Positions 26,301 through 41,300 are shown, counted from the first letter of the stretch. The stretch: DNA of 64,000 nucleotides from Hormiphora californensis (GCA_020137815.1 CM035353.1:6728298-6792297); one strand, 5' to 3'. The notes: generated from the sequence alone by a model not told the origin. Numbers and translations: made by a program.

Positions 26301-29300
26301 TTTGAGTGTGTTTTTGCTTAGTCTGTACCTTGTTTTGTCACATCTCTCTGTGTGTAATCACCCAAAATTATGATTGTTTTGCTTGTCATGTGTTTTCTCG
26401 CGGAATATATACTCAATAACGTCCTGCACGGCATGTGCAAGCGCCCCTATATCGCACTCGTTACACTCGTGCAATATAGGTGTGAAATGCACTCCAGCTG
26501 CGCTGTCGTGCATTTCACCTCCATATACGCTCTGCAGTGCAGAGCGTATATGGCGCGCTTGCACTGCGTGCAGAACGTTATGTACTATAAATTAATGCTA
26601 TTATGTAATTAAATAAAATATGTTAATATTTCTAGCCAATTATTTTCAGGTCCAGCTCTTCCAAATCTACTTTCCACCGAGATCTTGGCAAGCCAGGCAA
26701 CACAAAGCCATGACCTTTACTCAGCAGGGAATGCAATTGACAACAATCTGAACACCTTCTCAGCAGCTGCAGTAGCGCCAGAGACGCTAGATGTTTGGTT
26801 GTTACTAGATCTGGGGGGTGCTCCCCATTATATCCACTCAGTAACCTACTACTACATCTACTACACTGGCCACGAAGGGTACACGAGTACGTGGTGTGTT
26901 GACAGTCCTGAAAACTGGAATAGCTGTACAACCGGACATGACAATGTTAAGATTTCTGTAATGAAAGAGGGTAAAGAAGAGAAGCAGTGCGGTACCCTCA
27001 CCATTGAGAAAACAGGACTTACTCAACAAGACCAGGTATACTAGAGTATAATTTACTAGCAGTATACAGAAGTATAGAAATGTATAGGACGTGTATCCTA
27101 AATCAACAACTCTTTAGATCTACTCGTTTGGATGTGAAGCAGAGGGCGATGCCATCAAACTATGGAAAACAGTTTTGCACGAGGGCTATCATTTGCTGGT
27201 ATCTGAGCTGGTAGTGAACACTGACTCATCAGGTAAGGTCTCTTATGTCCGTCTAGTATTCTGAGTTGAAATCCGGAATCCCTAAATTCCCTTTTTTACC
27301 AGGTTGGCAAACAGAGATAGCCCGTGAAGATAGTGATACTATAAAGCCGATAGGATTCAGTTTTGAAACGGACATTCTCCATATCCAGACTCGTGGGGTC
27401 GGGGACCTGGTTCATGTCCGATTTGCAACAGACAAAACCAACTTCGATGCTGGCGTGCAGATCAGAGTGGTGTCCCTAACACTAACAGAAGTCACAGTAG
27501 GACAGTGCAAGTCAAATATTGTTGACATAACAACACCGGCACACCCAACGAAAACCTGGAAAATCAGTAAGACTGCTACCCAACTGAGACTATGGCGTGA
27601 TTCCCATCTGGTGGTGGAGTATGTTTTTCATGGAGATAAATGCAAGAGGAAGTGGTCCCAAGACACTCTCTGGTTCTGGTTTTTGAGAGTCCGGGCACCT
27701 AAATCGGGGGATATCATCTTCTACAGGATCACCAAGAGGATCCCCGGGAGTTCAGGTATGGGACCAGGAACCGACCGAATCAGGAAATACTGGTCCCTGA
27801 TTGGCTGATAACCAGTCACGTGACTAAAATAACGAGTTCTGATTGGTTGTTTACTTGTTTCGGTCGGTTCCTGTATAGGACTTAGTTAGTGTATGTACCA
27901 AGTAAGTATGAAAAAGGGATGGGCCGAACCATAATAGCGTTGAGTACAAGCAAGGGATATTGTTAGCCAAAGCAAAAAGGGCACATTGCTTTTGGTTAAC
28001 AACTCGTGTCATCGGGAATGGGTAGGATGCTAACACCTTCCAGAAATATAGGAATCTATGGCTTTAAGAGCCCGTGATGTGCGATTATATGTTTGCGAAG
28101 GAATCTCCAACAATTCCAAATGATTAGGCCTCAACTCAGGTAAGAAAGTGTGTGTATGTTGTGTGTTTTTGAACTAGATTCGACAATAATGTAATAGACG
28201 TCTTGTCACCAGACCCACTTACCATCAGGTGATGAGATATTGACACCAGACCCACTTACCATCAGGTGATGAGATGTTGACACCAGACCCACACCACGTC
28301 CCTGGATCACATTGCAGTCCATCCTCTGTACGCGCCGTCCCCGCACAGTACAGACCTGCACCACATAGCGTGCAGTCATCAACGCTTTTTCCAGTTTTCT
28401 GAACGGGGCCGGAATCAATAAAAGGGATGTTGTGAAATGACGAGAAGAAATAACTGAAGAGTTGAGAGAATGGAGGACAAAGAACAGCTAATATTATTAT
28501 TATTATTTAGGTGCCGGCAGGCACCTCCGACCCGAAGAAAACAGCAAAAAACGAAAAAAAGAAAAAAAAATTTTTTGCCCTTGCACAAAAACCCAAAAAT
28601 GCCGGCCCTATTAAGAACAAAGAAAGGTCTTTTTTTTGGGGGGGGGGGGGGCAAAAAACATGTCAACGATTGTGGCCACACCGTTTGAGATATCGACTTG
28701 AAATTTTGTAGGCATGTTCTTGTAGTATTCCTTTGTGTCATGACGTTGGCGGATTTTTGAATTTTTAATTAATTAATTAATTATAGGTAATTAAAAATGG
28801 TGCAAGGGCACCGTGCCCTTGCACATTGCGTGTTCTGTCCCTTGCACCGCGCCCTTGCACCAAATTCTATTTTCCGTTCTGCTTAAAATATCGACTTGAA
28901 ACTTTGTAGGAATGTTCTTCAATCATAAAAGATGATGTTCGAAAAGTGGGAATAGTCAAAATTAATTAATTAGTTAGTTAGAGCCGTGCAAAAAATGGAA
29001 TTTGGTGCAAGGGCAGGCAATGTGCAAGGGCAAATGGTGCAAGGGCAGCCCTTGCACCAATTTTATGATCGAACTGTGTCCACACCGTTTAATATTTTGA
29101 CACGAAACTTTCTATGCATGTTCTAGTAGCATAACTACGAGTACTAGAAGAGCCTTATGATTAATATATCATTTAGGTAATTAATTATAGGCAAATTAAT
29201 CAAAATTTGCCCTTGCACAATTTGTGCAAATTTCCCCTGAACATGTGCCCTTGCACCATTTTGTTTGCCCATGCACTAAATTATATTTTCCGTTCTGCTT

Positions 29301-32300
29301 AAAATATCGACTTGAAACTTTCTAGGAATGTTCTTCATGCATAAAACATATAATATAATCTACAGAAAGTGGGAATAGTCAAAATTAATTAATTAATTAC
29401 TTAGAGATTAATTTTGGGGTGGCCCCTGCACAATTTTGGCAAATTTGATATTCAAACTTTGAGCCTTTGTGAAAGTAATGAAAATTATTTATTTCAGGTT
29501 ATGATGAACAATAAGCTATAAAAACGCCCCTTTTTGTTACACAAGCATGTGCTTGGTATCGAAGACACCTCACACTCTGTCGCCGGGCGACCTTCGCGTG
29601 CACACGCTGGCAAGGGGTAACTTCGTAACCAAAGCCTGTGCATTGTGCATAATGAAATGGATAAATTTCCATCCAGTTGCTGGCGATAGAACTCGATAGA
29701 GTTCGATTGATTTACCATGACAACGGAGTTGGTTACCATACTAACCAGAGAATTCGTTGTAAAATAGTCCTTTCTTGCTATAAACTCGGCCTTTAGATAG
29801 AAAATTGATTTTATTCTACTCGCACTAATGCAAGGGCATTTCACAGTTTGGTGCCGTTATTTTTGTCTCTATTTTTAATAGGATTTTGGGATTAGACTGA
29901 AAGTATGGGATCATTTGAGAAGTAGTGAAGATTTGAAAATGTTAGCAACTTGCCGGTTCGACAAACTAAACCCATATGATTCCAACTTCGGGTCGGACGA
30001 GGGGAAGCTTGCCTTTTGCGAACATTATATGAGATTTGATTGAGAGTGGTTGCCATGGGGGACCCTACGTCAGAAGATACATGTGTAATGTTTTTCATAT
30101 AATTTGATTTTTAATTTTCTGAGAAGACAAAACACGCGGGTATCACTTTTGTGTTTCCTGAAATATCTCCAATCTCCTACCTCGGCTAGGAATGTCCCAG
30201 AGGGGCAAGGTACAATATCCCCACCGGTGCAATAGTACCCCGGGCTGCAGTCCGTTATGTTGCTCCCTCCGTGGCACTGTTTCCCGGGGCTACACTCCTC
30301 ACACTTCTCGGTACCCTGCTCCAAGGCCTGGGTTCCTGCTGGGCATGCCTCCTGGTCAGCACGACCCTCCGGGCACTGGTGGCCAACCTGGAGGGGGTGA
30401 TGAGGTTTAGTTGCCTAGCTAATCACAGTAGTGAAAAATGCCCATCCACCCTCTCCTTACATTACAAGACAGACAGATACTATCAATTAGTAATTAATAA
30501 AAATTAATTCAATATTATTATCATTTATTATTATCATATTATTATTCACCTCACAGATGGTATCCTGGCACTTCTGGCTGGCCCCGCTGCAGTAGTACCC
30601 CGCACAACACGGGCCACTCACTTCGCTTGATCCTGCACTGCTGCAATACCACCCTAGAGAGCAGATCATCATGATCAGTACGTGTTGATCAGTACGTGTG
30701 ATGTCATATAATACATGATGTCATATAATACAGATCGTGGGTTCACGAATTATAATATCACAATATTCCAGACAACTTTACATACCTTGTGGGCAGTCCT
30801 CGCAGGCGGTTTCATCCTGGGACCCGGTAGCATTGTTGTAGGTCCCAACGTTACATTGTGTGGGAGAGGGTGACCCAGCTAGGCAGTAGTGACCTGCCGG
30901 ACATTTACCCTCAGGGGGGTCAGCCCTTATCGAGCCAGAAACACAGTAGTACCCTAGAAGGTGAGGTGTAATGACATCTGTTTCCAGAAGCATGTCTGTG
31001 TGCAGTGTGTCTGTGTGTGCATGATTGATGTGTGCAGGTCTGTACATAATCCTTCCAAATCGTGCTTTGAACATGAAATTTATAGGGGCAATGTAATTCC
31101 TTCACTAAATGGTGCTAATAGGTCCCCCCTACCACCAAACGGAAGTTTACCAACCAACTCCATGGGGGAGGTCCGAAAATTGGCCTTAATTGGGCTTTAT
31201 TGAGTTATCCCGTATCTTAAGAACATAACTACCCTTAGGAAAGGAGACAAAATCAAGGGCACCAAAGTGTTCAGCGTCCTCACATTAGTGGGGGTAGGTG
31301 CTGGAATTAAATCTCTATCTCATCTGGTTAATTAGATAATTGGATAATTAGGTATGCGCATAACCGTTTGCTGGCCATATGGCTATAACCATGTTAGAAA
31401 AGGAGTAGAAACAAAATCAAGGGCTCTAAAGTGTGTAGCGTCCTCGCATTAGTGGGGTTAGGTGCCGAAATTAAGCCTCTATATCAACTGGTTAATGAGA
31501 TAATTGGATAATTAGTTTTGCGAATAGCCGTTTTCGGCCATATGGCTATAGCCGTTTAAGATTGGTTTACAGACTTTTCACTGATGCCATTTTGTAGGCA
31601 ATGGCCAAAATATGGGGGGTCGACGTCGGGCTTTTAAGCTCTATCTTCAACCGTTTAGCCGTTATTCGGCTTTAAAGGTGCTCAAAATGAGCTAAAAACG
31701 GTAAAAAGCTCGATTTTGAGCACCTTTAAAGCCGAATAACGGCTAAACGGTTGAAGATAGAGCTTAAAAGCCCGACGTCGACCCCCCATAATTTGGCCAT
31801 TGCCTACAAAATGGCATCAGTGAAAAGTCTGTAAACCAATCTTAAACGGCTATAGCCATATGGCCGAAAACGGCTATTCGCAAAACTAATTATCCAATTA
31901 TCTCATTAACCAGTTGAGATAGAGGCTTAATTTCGGCACCTACCCCCACTAATGCGAGGACGCTACACACTTTGGAGCCCTTGATTTTGTCCCTACTCCT
32001 TTTCTAACATGGCTATAGCCATATGGCCAGCAAACGGCTATGCGCATACCTAATTATCCAATTATCTAATTAACCAGATGAGATAGAGATTTAATTCCAG
32101 CACCTACCCCCACTAATTCGAGGACGCTGAACACTTTGGTGCCCTTGATTTTGTCTCAACTCCTTTCCTAAGGGTAGTTATGTTCTTAAGATACGGGATA
32201 ACTCAATAAAGCCCAATTAAGGCCAATTAGGGGACCTCCCCCATGGAGTTGGTTGGTAAACTTCCGTTTGGTGGTAGGAGGGACCTATTAGCACCATTTA

Positions 32301-35300
32301 GTGAAGGAATTACATTGCCCCTATAAATTTCATGTTTTGTCCTATTTTATACACGATTTGGAAGGATTAACACCATGCTGCAGTAAAATAGAGCTTTACT
32401 TAGTGAACCTCCTACCTACATGTACGTGAATCACAGGTGCAGTACATGAACCCCCTGCCCACATTTGTACGTGAACCCCAGCCCAGAGCTGTACGTGAAC
32501 CCCCCCCCCCCCAGCTACAAACATGACCCCTGCGTCTACATTACCTGCACTGCAGAGAGCAGTGGTGGCGGTCTGCGCTTCACTATCACAATAACTTCCC
32601 GCTGTACAGTTGGAGCATGATTCAAGAGATATGCCCTTGGGCTCCCCTCTGAAGGTGCCAATGGGGCACTCCACAGCAGCAGTGCACCCCTGAGGGCAAT
32701 AGTACCCTGAGGGGCATTCCTCTCCAGCCGGGGCAGCCTCTGTCTGGCCCTTTTGACACAGGTAACTGGGATGGATTCACTTTTACAGAGAAGTATAATT
32801 GTAAAAAACACAACAAATAAAGCTGTTACTTCACATATGATATTTTGAGAATATAATGTGACACAGTGCTATATATGACGTCACACAGTGCTGTATATGA
32901 CGTCATCAGATCACCTACCCTGCATCACATTTCCCGGTTACGACACTATCCCCACCAGTACAGTAACCACCCACTTCACACTCCTCACATTCCTCCTGTC
33001 TCTCCAACCCTTCCCGCTCTCCGAAACTACCCGCTGCACAGGGTGTCGGAGTGGTCGAGTTGACGGTACAGAATGATCCAGCTGGGCAGGGTATCGCCAG
33101 TCCAGAGCCGTTACAGTAACGACCCTCGGGGCAGCTACCACATGCTATCTGGCCTTCTCGGTCCGTATAGGTCCCTATACAAAACACGTGGGTGTTGGAA
33201 AGAACAACTCAATTTGCAGGGACACAGGCGTGCACCTAGGTAGACCAAAACAAACACACATAACACCTTTTGTATTGCCTGGCTGTATTGAAAACCACTT
33301 AACTGTGCGGTAGCAAACATTTAAGACGGGAGAAGATAAAAACACAATCACGTAATACTAACCGGCGGGACATGGTATTGGCGTTGCAGATCCAGAAGGA
33401 CAATAATGGCCCAGTTCACAGGGTGTCATCGTATCAGGAGCCGTCCCTCCGCCACAATAATACCCCTCCGTACAATTCTCTCCCTCGCTAACACCCCGGG
33501 CACAGAACTCTCCCGGGGGACAGTTGTAGCAATCTCCCTCTGCAGCACTGTTCACCTCCGCGGTGTACTTCCCAGCAGGACAGGGTGTAGGTTCGGAGGA
33601 GCCCTGGGTGCAGTAGTGTCCCGCCCCACAGTCATCTTGGGTAGGTGATGAGCTGGATTCTTCGCAATAGTAACCTGAACGGGTCGGGTTTAGAGCAGGA
33701 AATACTAGTCCCTGATTGGCTGATAACCAGTCACGTGACCTAAATAACGAGTTCTGATTGGTTCACATGGTGTCTCTACACCCGGACCGGGGACCTGTTA
33801 CCTGGAGAACATTGTCCATCGTGTGTCCCGTTGTTGCCCTGACTGCAATAATACCCCTGGGTACATGGAACAGGTACACTTGTTCCCTTCTTACACATGA
33901 AACCAGCTGGACAGACCCCTCCCGTCTCACACACTGCATCTGTACAAGAGGGGTTGGGCAGGGGTGATCCCTCACTGCAGTAGTACCCTGCATAGCAGTC
34001 ATCTGTGGTCGTCTCTCCTCCAGCTGCAAGGGAAACAAGTGTAAAATATTATAGAGTGGCTTTCTTGTCATACAAAACATGACTGTAATGTCATACTAAA
34101 TGACTGAAATGTCGGCCCGGTCCGGAGAGGGCAGTAATATATAAGGCCTATATCTTACCTGACTCGCAGTATCGTCCTGGATCACATTTTTGACAGGATT
34201 CCTCACTTATAGCCCACTGCTCAGGATTATACGTGCCGGGAGGACAAAGTGTCTCCTTCTGGGCTCCCTCCGGACAATATCTACCTTTCTGCAGGGGGAT
34301 AATCGGGGGGATTAGGTTCAATAAATACTGCTTTCTGGGGGATAATCGGGGGGATTAGGTTCAATAAATACTGCTTTCTGGGGGATAATCGGGGGGATTA
34401 GGTTCAATAAATACTGCTTTCTGGGGGATAATCGGGGGGATTAGGTTCAATAAATACTGCTTTCTGGGGGATAATCGGGGGGATTAGGTTCAATAACTAC
34501 TGCTTTCTGGGGGATAATCGGGGGGATTAGGTACAATAACTACTGCTTTCTGGGGGATAATCGGGGGATTAGGTACAATAACTACTGCTTTCTGGGGAGA
34601 AAAGGGGGATAATAGGTGTCTGCTTCAAGCTCTATATGTATAGAGCTGTTTTGTCAACGCATATGATATCTTGAGGATATTATGTGACGTCACACAACGT
34701 TATGACGTCATCACGGGTCACCACTACTACTTACCCCACATGTGGAGGGGTTGATGGTTCCCGGAGTTAAACAATAGTATCCCTCCGTGCAGGGAGCACA
34801 TTGTGCTGCACCCACGCTCCTAGCAAATGTTCCCTCAGCACATAACGTCTCCGAGGATGATCCTGTTGGACAGAATCTCCCCGGTTGACATTGCCCACCA
34901 CCCTCAGATGCTGTTAGGGGTGTACCCGTGACGGCAGAGCCAGTACAGTAGTAACCCGCTGAGCACTGTTCCGTAGGTGCTGACAGCCCCTGGAGAGATA
35001 GAAAAGTATGAGGTGCAAATATATCATTGCGATAATAATTGTAACTTATCCTACATAACATGGTTACCATGGATACGCAATTTAGCTGTACTAAATACAA
35101 TGTACTCACAGGTTCACTACAGTAACTCCCGCCATCACAATTAGTGCACTCTTCAGTGCTGTTCAGTCCTGGCCCAGCACCATACGTCCCCTTGGGACAT
35201 TTTATAGTTGCTGTCGCGGTTCCGGCCGGACAAACATATCCCTAAAGAGTAGAAGGAAAGTAGTTAATTGGTTACTAATTGGTAATTCTAAGTTCTAACC

Positions 35301-38300
35301 TGAGGACACTCAGTGGGTTACTAATTGGTAATTCTAACCTGAGGGCACTCAGTGGGTTACTAATTGGTGATTCTAACCTGAGGGCACTCAGTGGGTTACT
35401 AATTGGTAATTCTAACCTGAGGACACTCAGTGGGTTACTAATTAGTAATTCTAACCTGAGGACACTCAGTGGGTTACTAATTGGTAATTCTAACCTGAGG
35501 GCACTCAGTTGGTTACTAATTGGTAATTCTAACCTGAGGACACTCAGTGGGTGTACCATCCTTGCATTCCATTCCCGCTGGACACAGTGTACATTCAGCA
35601 GCTCCAGCCCCACTTAGCCTTCCCGCAGGACAGGCTGTTTCAACTTTACTACCCTCCGGACAGAAGTATCCCTCCCTACACTCGTGTTTCTCGCCATCCT
35701 ACCGAGAGAGAGGGGGTTGTGGTTGATATATTACTTGCAGCAGGTGTCTAATTGTAGGCTGATCGACTCTCTCAATACAAGTGTCATGTTGTTCGGTCAG
35801 TCTCAACTCTGTCAAGTATCATGTTATGTGCCATGTTCTCACCGTGGATCCGCTGGGACAATAGTGTCCAGGAGGACATTTGGACATGTTATCAAGGCTA
35901 TCAGTCCCGGAGTTGGGGCAGTAATAACCGGCAGGGCACTCTTTACAGTGGCTTACAGATGACTGAAATATATAGTGATATTTTAGTCCGTGAATTAGTA
36001 CAATTGAATCATCATTATATTTTGGGTTACTAAACCAAACTTAAATGATGAGTAACTGGTACATGGTTACTATGGTTACTATGGTTACCTTGTGGGTATC
36101 AGGGTTGTAGAAGCCTGGATTACACAGGGTGGCAGCAGCCGACTGACTTGGGCAATATCCTCCCGCTGGACAAGGACCCCCCACGTCAGGTACCTAGATA
36201 ACAGGGTATTCAATAAGGATAACAACTTGAGGGGGCCGATAAAATGAACTTGTTGTCTAGAAGAATAATAATATTATGATAGTGGAAATAACATACAACT
36301 TTCCCGACCCTTTAAATATTATCTATAGTACCTCGGAAGGTTGCGGGGATTCAGATCCTAGGATACAGTAATACCCCGCTCCACAAGGTCCACTAGTTGC
36401 CACCTGACCGCCAGTACAATACCGTCCCGGATCACATGGTTCGCATTGATCAACAGTAGAGAGTCCAGTCTTGTTACCATAGTAACCAGGGGGGCACTCC
36501 ACTTGGGAGGGTGTACCCTCCGGACAGTAATGCCCCTCCACACACTCCTGGGCATCAGTAGAACTCGACCCAGCCGGACAGTAATACCCCGCTGTACAGT
36601 TCTGGAAGACATCACCAGTGTGCCCTTCCTCAGGACAGAACTTCCCCGCGGGACATGGTGAACAGGAGGCAGCGGACGTTCCGCCCTCCTCAGAACGGTA
36701 TTTACCCTCAGGGCATGCCAGTTTACCCTGACCATTTGGACAGTAGTGTCCAGGGGGACAGGGTGTGGTTTCTGAGTTACCGGTTCCAGGGCAGTAGGTG
36801 CCGTCTGGGCAGGGGCTACAGTCCGCCATACCTAGGAGTAACAGGTTATTTGAACTGAGGTGCAAGCAGTAGAATTGGGTTAATGTGACAACTAAATGGG
36901 AGGATCGGGGCACGACACTGAGAGTGAGAGATACAAACAGGAAAATTTAGGGGATCCTGTACCCAAGTCTACGGGGGGGGGGGGGGGGGAGCATCCTACC
37001 TGTGAATTGTTGGAACGTGTGTTCCTCACAGGGTATCTCTTGGCTGCTCCCCTCAGGGCACTTGTGTCCCACAGTACACTGGTTGGCAGTACCCACGCTG
37101 CTCCCCTCAGGGCAGTAGTACCCCGCAGGGCAATCTACTGGTGTAGTGGTCCCATCCTGGGGACAGTAGGACCCCTCAGGGCATTTCAAGCAGGAGTCAG
37201 GGGATGTACCAAGTGTGGTAGGGTTGTATGTTCCCTTCTCGCACCTATAGGAACAGAGAATGGTTAAATAATGCAGTGCGGTTTGGGACTTGGGTAGTAT
37301 GACATACCACAGCTACAGGAACTTTCGGGACACATTCAGGACATATTCAGGACATATTCGGGATACATTCGGGACAATGGACATATTCGGGACACATTCA
37401 GGAACGTTTGCACCTACCTTGGTTGTGTTTCGTTGGTGCCAGGTGGACAATAGTGGCCAGCCGGACAAACATGTTGGTTAGCAACATCAGATCCCGCCTC
37501 ACAATAATATCCCTCGTCACACTGGTGCACGTCGCCTTTCTCCATCCTCACTATATAGCGAGGGGGGGGGGGGGTCATTAATTGGGACGGGGGAGATCAT
37601 TCATTAATTGGGACGGGGGGAGGATTACCACCCAGCTGGATAGATAATAACACTACTTACAATCAGGGCAGTAGTATCCAGGAAGGCAAGGTGTTGGTAT
37701 TGTTGATTGTACAGGACAGAAGCTACCCTTTGGACAGGGCCCACTGGTCACACCATCCACCTCATTAGAAGTGGGGGTGCCACTCTGTTGCTGCTTTCCG
37801 CAGTAGTACCCCGCGGAGCAGGGGTATGCGGTATACGTGGTCATGCTGGTGTCTGGGCAGTAGTACCCGCCCGGACATGCCAGGCAATCATCTTCCTGGG
37901 TGTACCCTGCAGGACAAGTGTTGTGTGGAGGGGCTGTACCCTGTAATAGTAGCAGAGGGCTGCCGGGCTGGGATGGGTCTAGCTTGTTTTGTTCAAACCT
38001 TTTTATTTACCGGGGCGCGGGGAGGGAGGGTCGAACAAGGCAACACAATCCATATATATTTTATTAATCACATACCAATGTCGTCAAGATAAGTGCCGCT
38101 GGGACATGGGGCGCCCAGGCTGCTACTCTCAGGGCAGTAATGACCGGCAGGACACTTTTTACTGGCAGTGAGAGTCCCCGTGCCCTTTTCACACACATAA
38201 CCTTCCTGTTGATGGGGGGGGGGGGTAGTTCATATGATGTTCAAAGTAGTTGGTCATAAAACTTTCTAAAAGCAAATAAAATTGAAACTCTTTGAGATCT

Positions 38301-41300
38301 AAATCGGTAACATTACGTGGTAAAAACACATGTGCATACCGGGCAAGGGTTGCAGCTGGATGACCCATCGCTATCCTGATAGGATCCCGCTGGACAGGGT
38401 GTCTCCTCCCAGGCTCCCTCCTCACAATAAGTGCCCTGTTTACACGTCACCTCGTTATTAGCAGTACCAGTCTGTAATGGAGGGAGGTGGGAATTAGAGC
38501 TGATTATATCATAACTGATCTTGAAACTGTCAGAAGGGCTGTGCAGCTGATGCATTTGGGTTGGAGCGTACAGTGTTTGCCCAGTAAATATAGTGGTAGT
38601 ATTAGTTAGGTAGTATTGGAATGAAGTCATATAATATTAATATAAGGCCAGTACGTGTCTGTAATTCTTACCTCACAATAATATCCAGCAGGACATTTCT
38701 CTGTTGCCTCGGTGAGACCGCTGGTGCTGCACTTGTACCCCTGGAGACACGCAGTACATGCCTCTGAGCTGGGGATTGTGGCAGTTGGTCCATAGGTACC
38801 CTCCGGACAGGGCTCTGGTTCTGTTGTACCAGACACACAGTAGTACCTAGAAGGGGGGAGCAAGTAGATCAGCTGCCTTTAGCCTAATGCTCAACATTCA
38901 ACTGAATTACTGAGGTTAAAATTTAACCGAATAGCCGAATAAAGGATGGATTGTTGAACACGGTTTCCAAACAAAATGCATCCTTACCCTTCACCACATG
39001 TTTTAGGTGTGGAGCTAGTAGATCCTAGTGTACAGAAGTACCCCGCTGTACACTTACCCTTCACCACATGTTTTAGGTGTGGAGCTAGTAGATCCTAGTG
39101 TGCAGAAGTACCCCGCTGCACACTTTTTATCTGACGTCATCACCTCTTCTGTTAGCCCTGCTACATCGCAGAAATAACCCAGATCACACTGTGAGCAGCT
39201 GTCCGCCGAATCTAGACCCGTGGAACTCCCGTATGTGCTAACTGGACATTTTTCAGGGGCCTAAATGAATCAGAATATTAGTAAAAATATCATCAATTTT
39301 ACAAATAGCTCATCATGTTTGCCCCGTTTACCTTGCCTTCCTCACAGTAGTACCCAATGGGACATTCTGGGTCACTGTTACTGGAGGTGCAATTCTTGCC
39401 ACCCGGACAATCCGTGCACTCTGACGACTGAAAGGGAGAGAAAGGGGGGTTAGTAGACTATGACGACTGGACGGTGGGCAGGGAGAGAGGGGTAGCGTAG
39501 ACTGAAAGAGAGGGAGAGAAAGGGGGGTTAGTTAATGTCTGTTTGTGATACTGCTGCGTCTGGAGAATGACCTGCCCGAAAGTGGTAAAGGCTGCACCGA
39601 ACACGATAATTATAGTAGTAGGCTATAATACTATAGACACAAACAAAATGGTCTTCTTCTCGTTACTACATTACAGCTATTAACGAGAGACACTGGTACT
39701 AAATCAAATAACCTGTGAAGATGATGCGTAGGTGCCCGGGTCACATTCCACTGAGTAGGTAGAGCCCCCGGGACATGCATGGCCTATTGGACACTCCCCG
39801 TACCAGTCCTCCTTGTCTTCATCCGGCTGCTCCATTGTAGCCCCTGTAGTAGTAGAGGGGTGTTATGTTACCATAGTAACCGTGGTGTAGTTACAACATG
39901 GTTACCATAGTAACCGTGGTGTAGTTACAACATGGTTAATAACTGCATTACATGGTTACCAAGGTAACAAAAGGTGTGACGTCATACCTTTTGTACAATA
40001 GTAACCAGGGGCACACTCAGCAGTTGGTTCACTCAGTCCTGTACTCTCACAGTAGCTACCTCCGCTACAAAGTTGACACGCTGAGTCGTCTTCACCCTGT
40101 ACGGAACAACATCTGTTATTCTGTGTCATGGCCGCGGTGGAACTAAACATGGCAGATACGAAATAACTCCTTAGCGTGCTGGCAAGAGAGGGATAACGTC
40201 CAACCAAACATGGCGGCCCGGGAGATCTTGAATTGTTAAAAAAAAAGAGGCGCTGGGAACGGCAAGATAATTCAGTAGAGTAAATAGGGGAGGCTATATT
40301 AAATTGATTATTATAGGGGTCGAAACTGGTTCGTTACCCGCGGTGAAGGGTTGAATGTTCCAATGGCACAGGGCTCCTCTGCGGATGCCCCCGATACACA
40401 ATAGTGCCCTGCCTGACACTCCCTGCCTCCATCCTTGGATTGCGCTGTGGAATGGACGTTGGTAAACATATGACAACTTGATAAAAAACACACCCTTAAT
40501 GGCACAACATGGAGATAATAATTGGAAACTCAAAAACCGCCACACAAAATGGTAATTCGAAAAGAAGACATACTCGGGTTTGCAATGGTAGCAGATCCTT
40601 GACAGAAGAATCCTGCATCACAGAGACTGCTGCTGTCGGTATTACCAGTACCTGGACAATACCGTCCAGGGGGACACGCCAAGCAGGAATCCTGATCACT
40701 TGCTTGTTTACTGTGTGGAGGAGTGAGTGATCTTATAGATTATTGTTAGACCCTCCTGTTGTTTAAAGAGCTTCTATAACAACTTCACAGTTTGAAGTAT
40801 GAGAGTTATTGAAGCGTGTTCTAAAGCTCTCACAAAGTTACCTTGGATTGTAAGTACCCTGGGGACAAGGCTCCTTCATTCCCCCACTGCAATAATGGCC
40901 CATGGGGCAGGGTTCAGGGTTGGATAGCACCAGACTACACACATCCACCTCTTCCACACGGCACTCCTCCCCCGTCGTGAAGTTGTAGCTACACTCCGAG
41001 ATTAGGAGAGATTCTTCGCAATAGTAACCTGAAAAGTGTGTGAAAGGTGTGGTTGTGCAGTGGGGCCCTGTTGAAGTGCAGCTGTCTATTTTATTGATCA
41101 CGTGATCAACTCCCACCCGTACCTTAGTTAGTGGCACACAAACCCATCCACCTTAGTGTCACATATAAACCCACCCGTGTCATGTACAAACCCACGTCCT
41201 CCTTACCGTCAGGACATGTCTTGCACGTGCCACTTGTATTCCCATTCTGATAGGTAGTCGCCTCGCACACTATCGGGGCGGTAGAGCCTGCAGGACACCT

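Noticed and set aside
26075-26413. Signal-peptide exon of the discoidin-like gene at the ATG of 26075 or 26370
   Set aside because: Hydrophobic starts exist, but no GT donor in the needed phase 1 was found, so no first exon is claimed.
40201-40260. Gene break between separate repeat genes
   Set aside because: The 241-base gap between exons 39988-40096 and 40338-40444 joins phase 0 to phase 0 like other introns; no promoter, stop or polyadenylation signal is evident.
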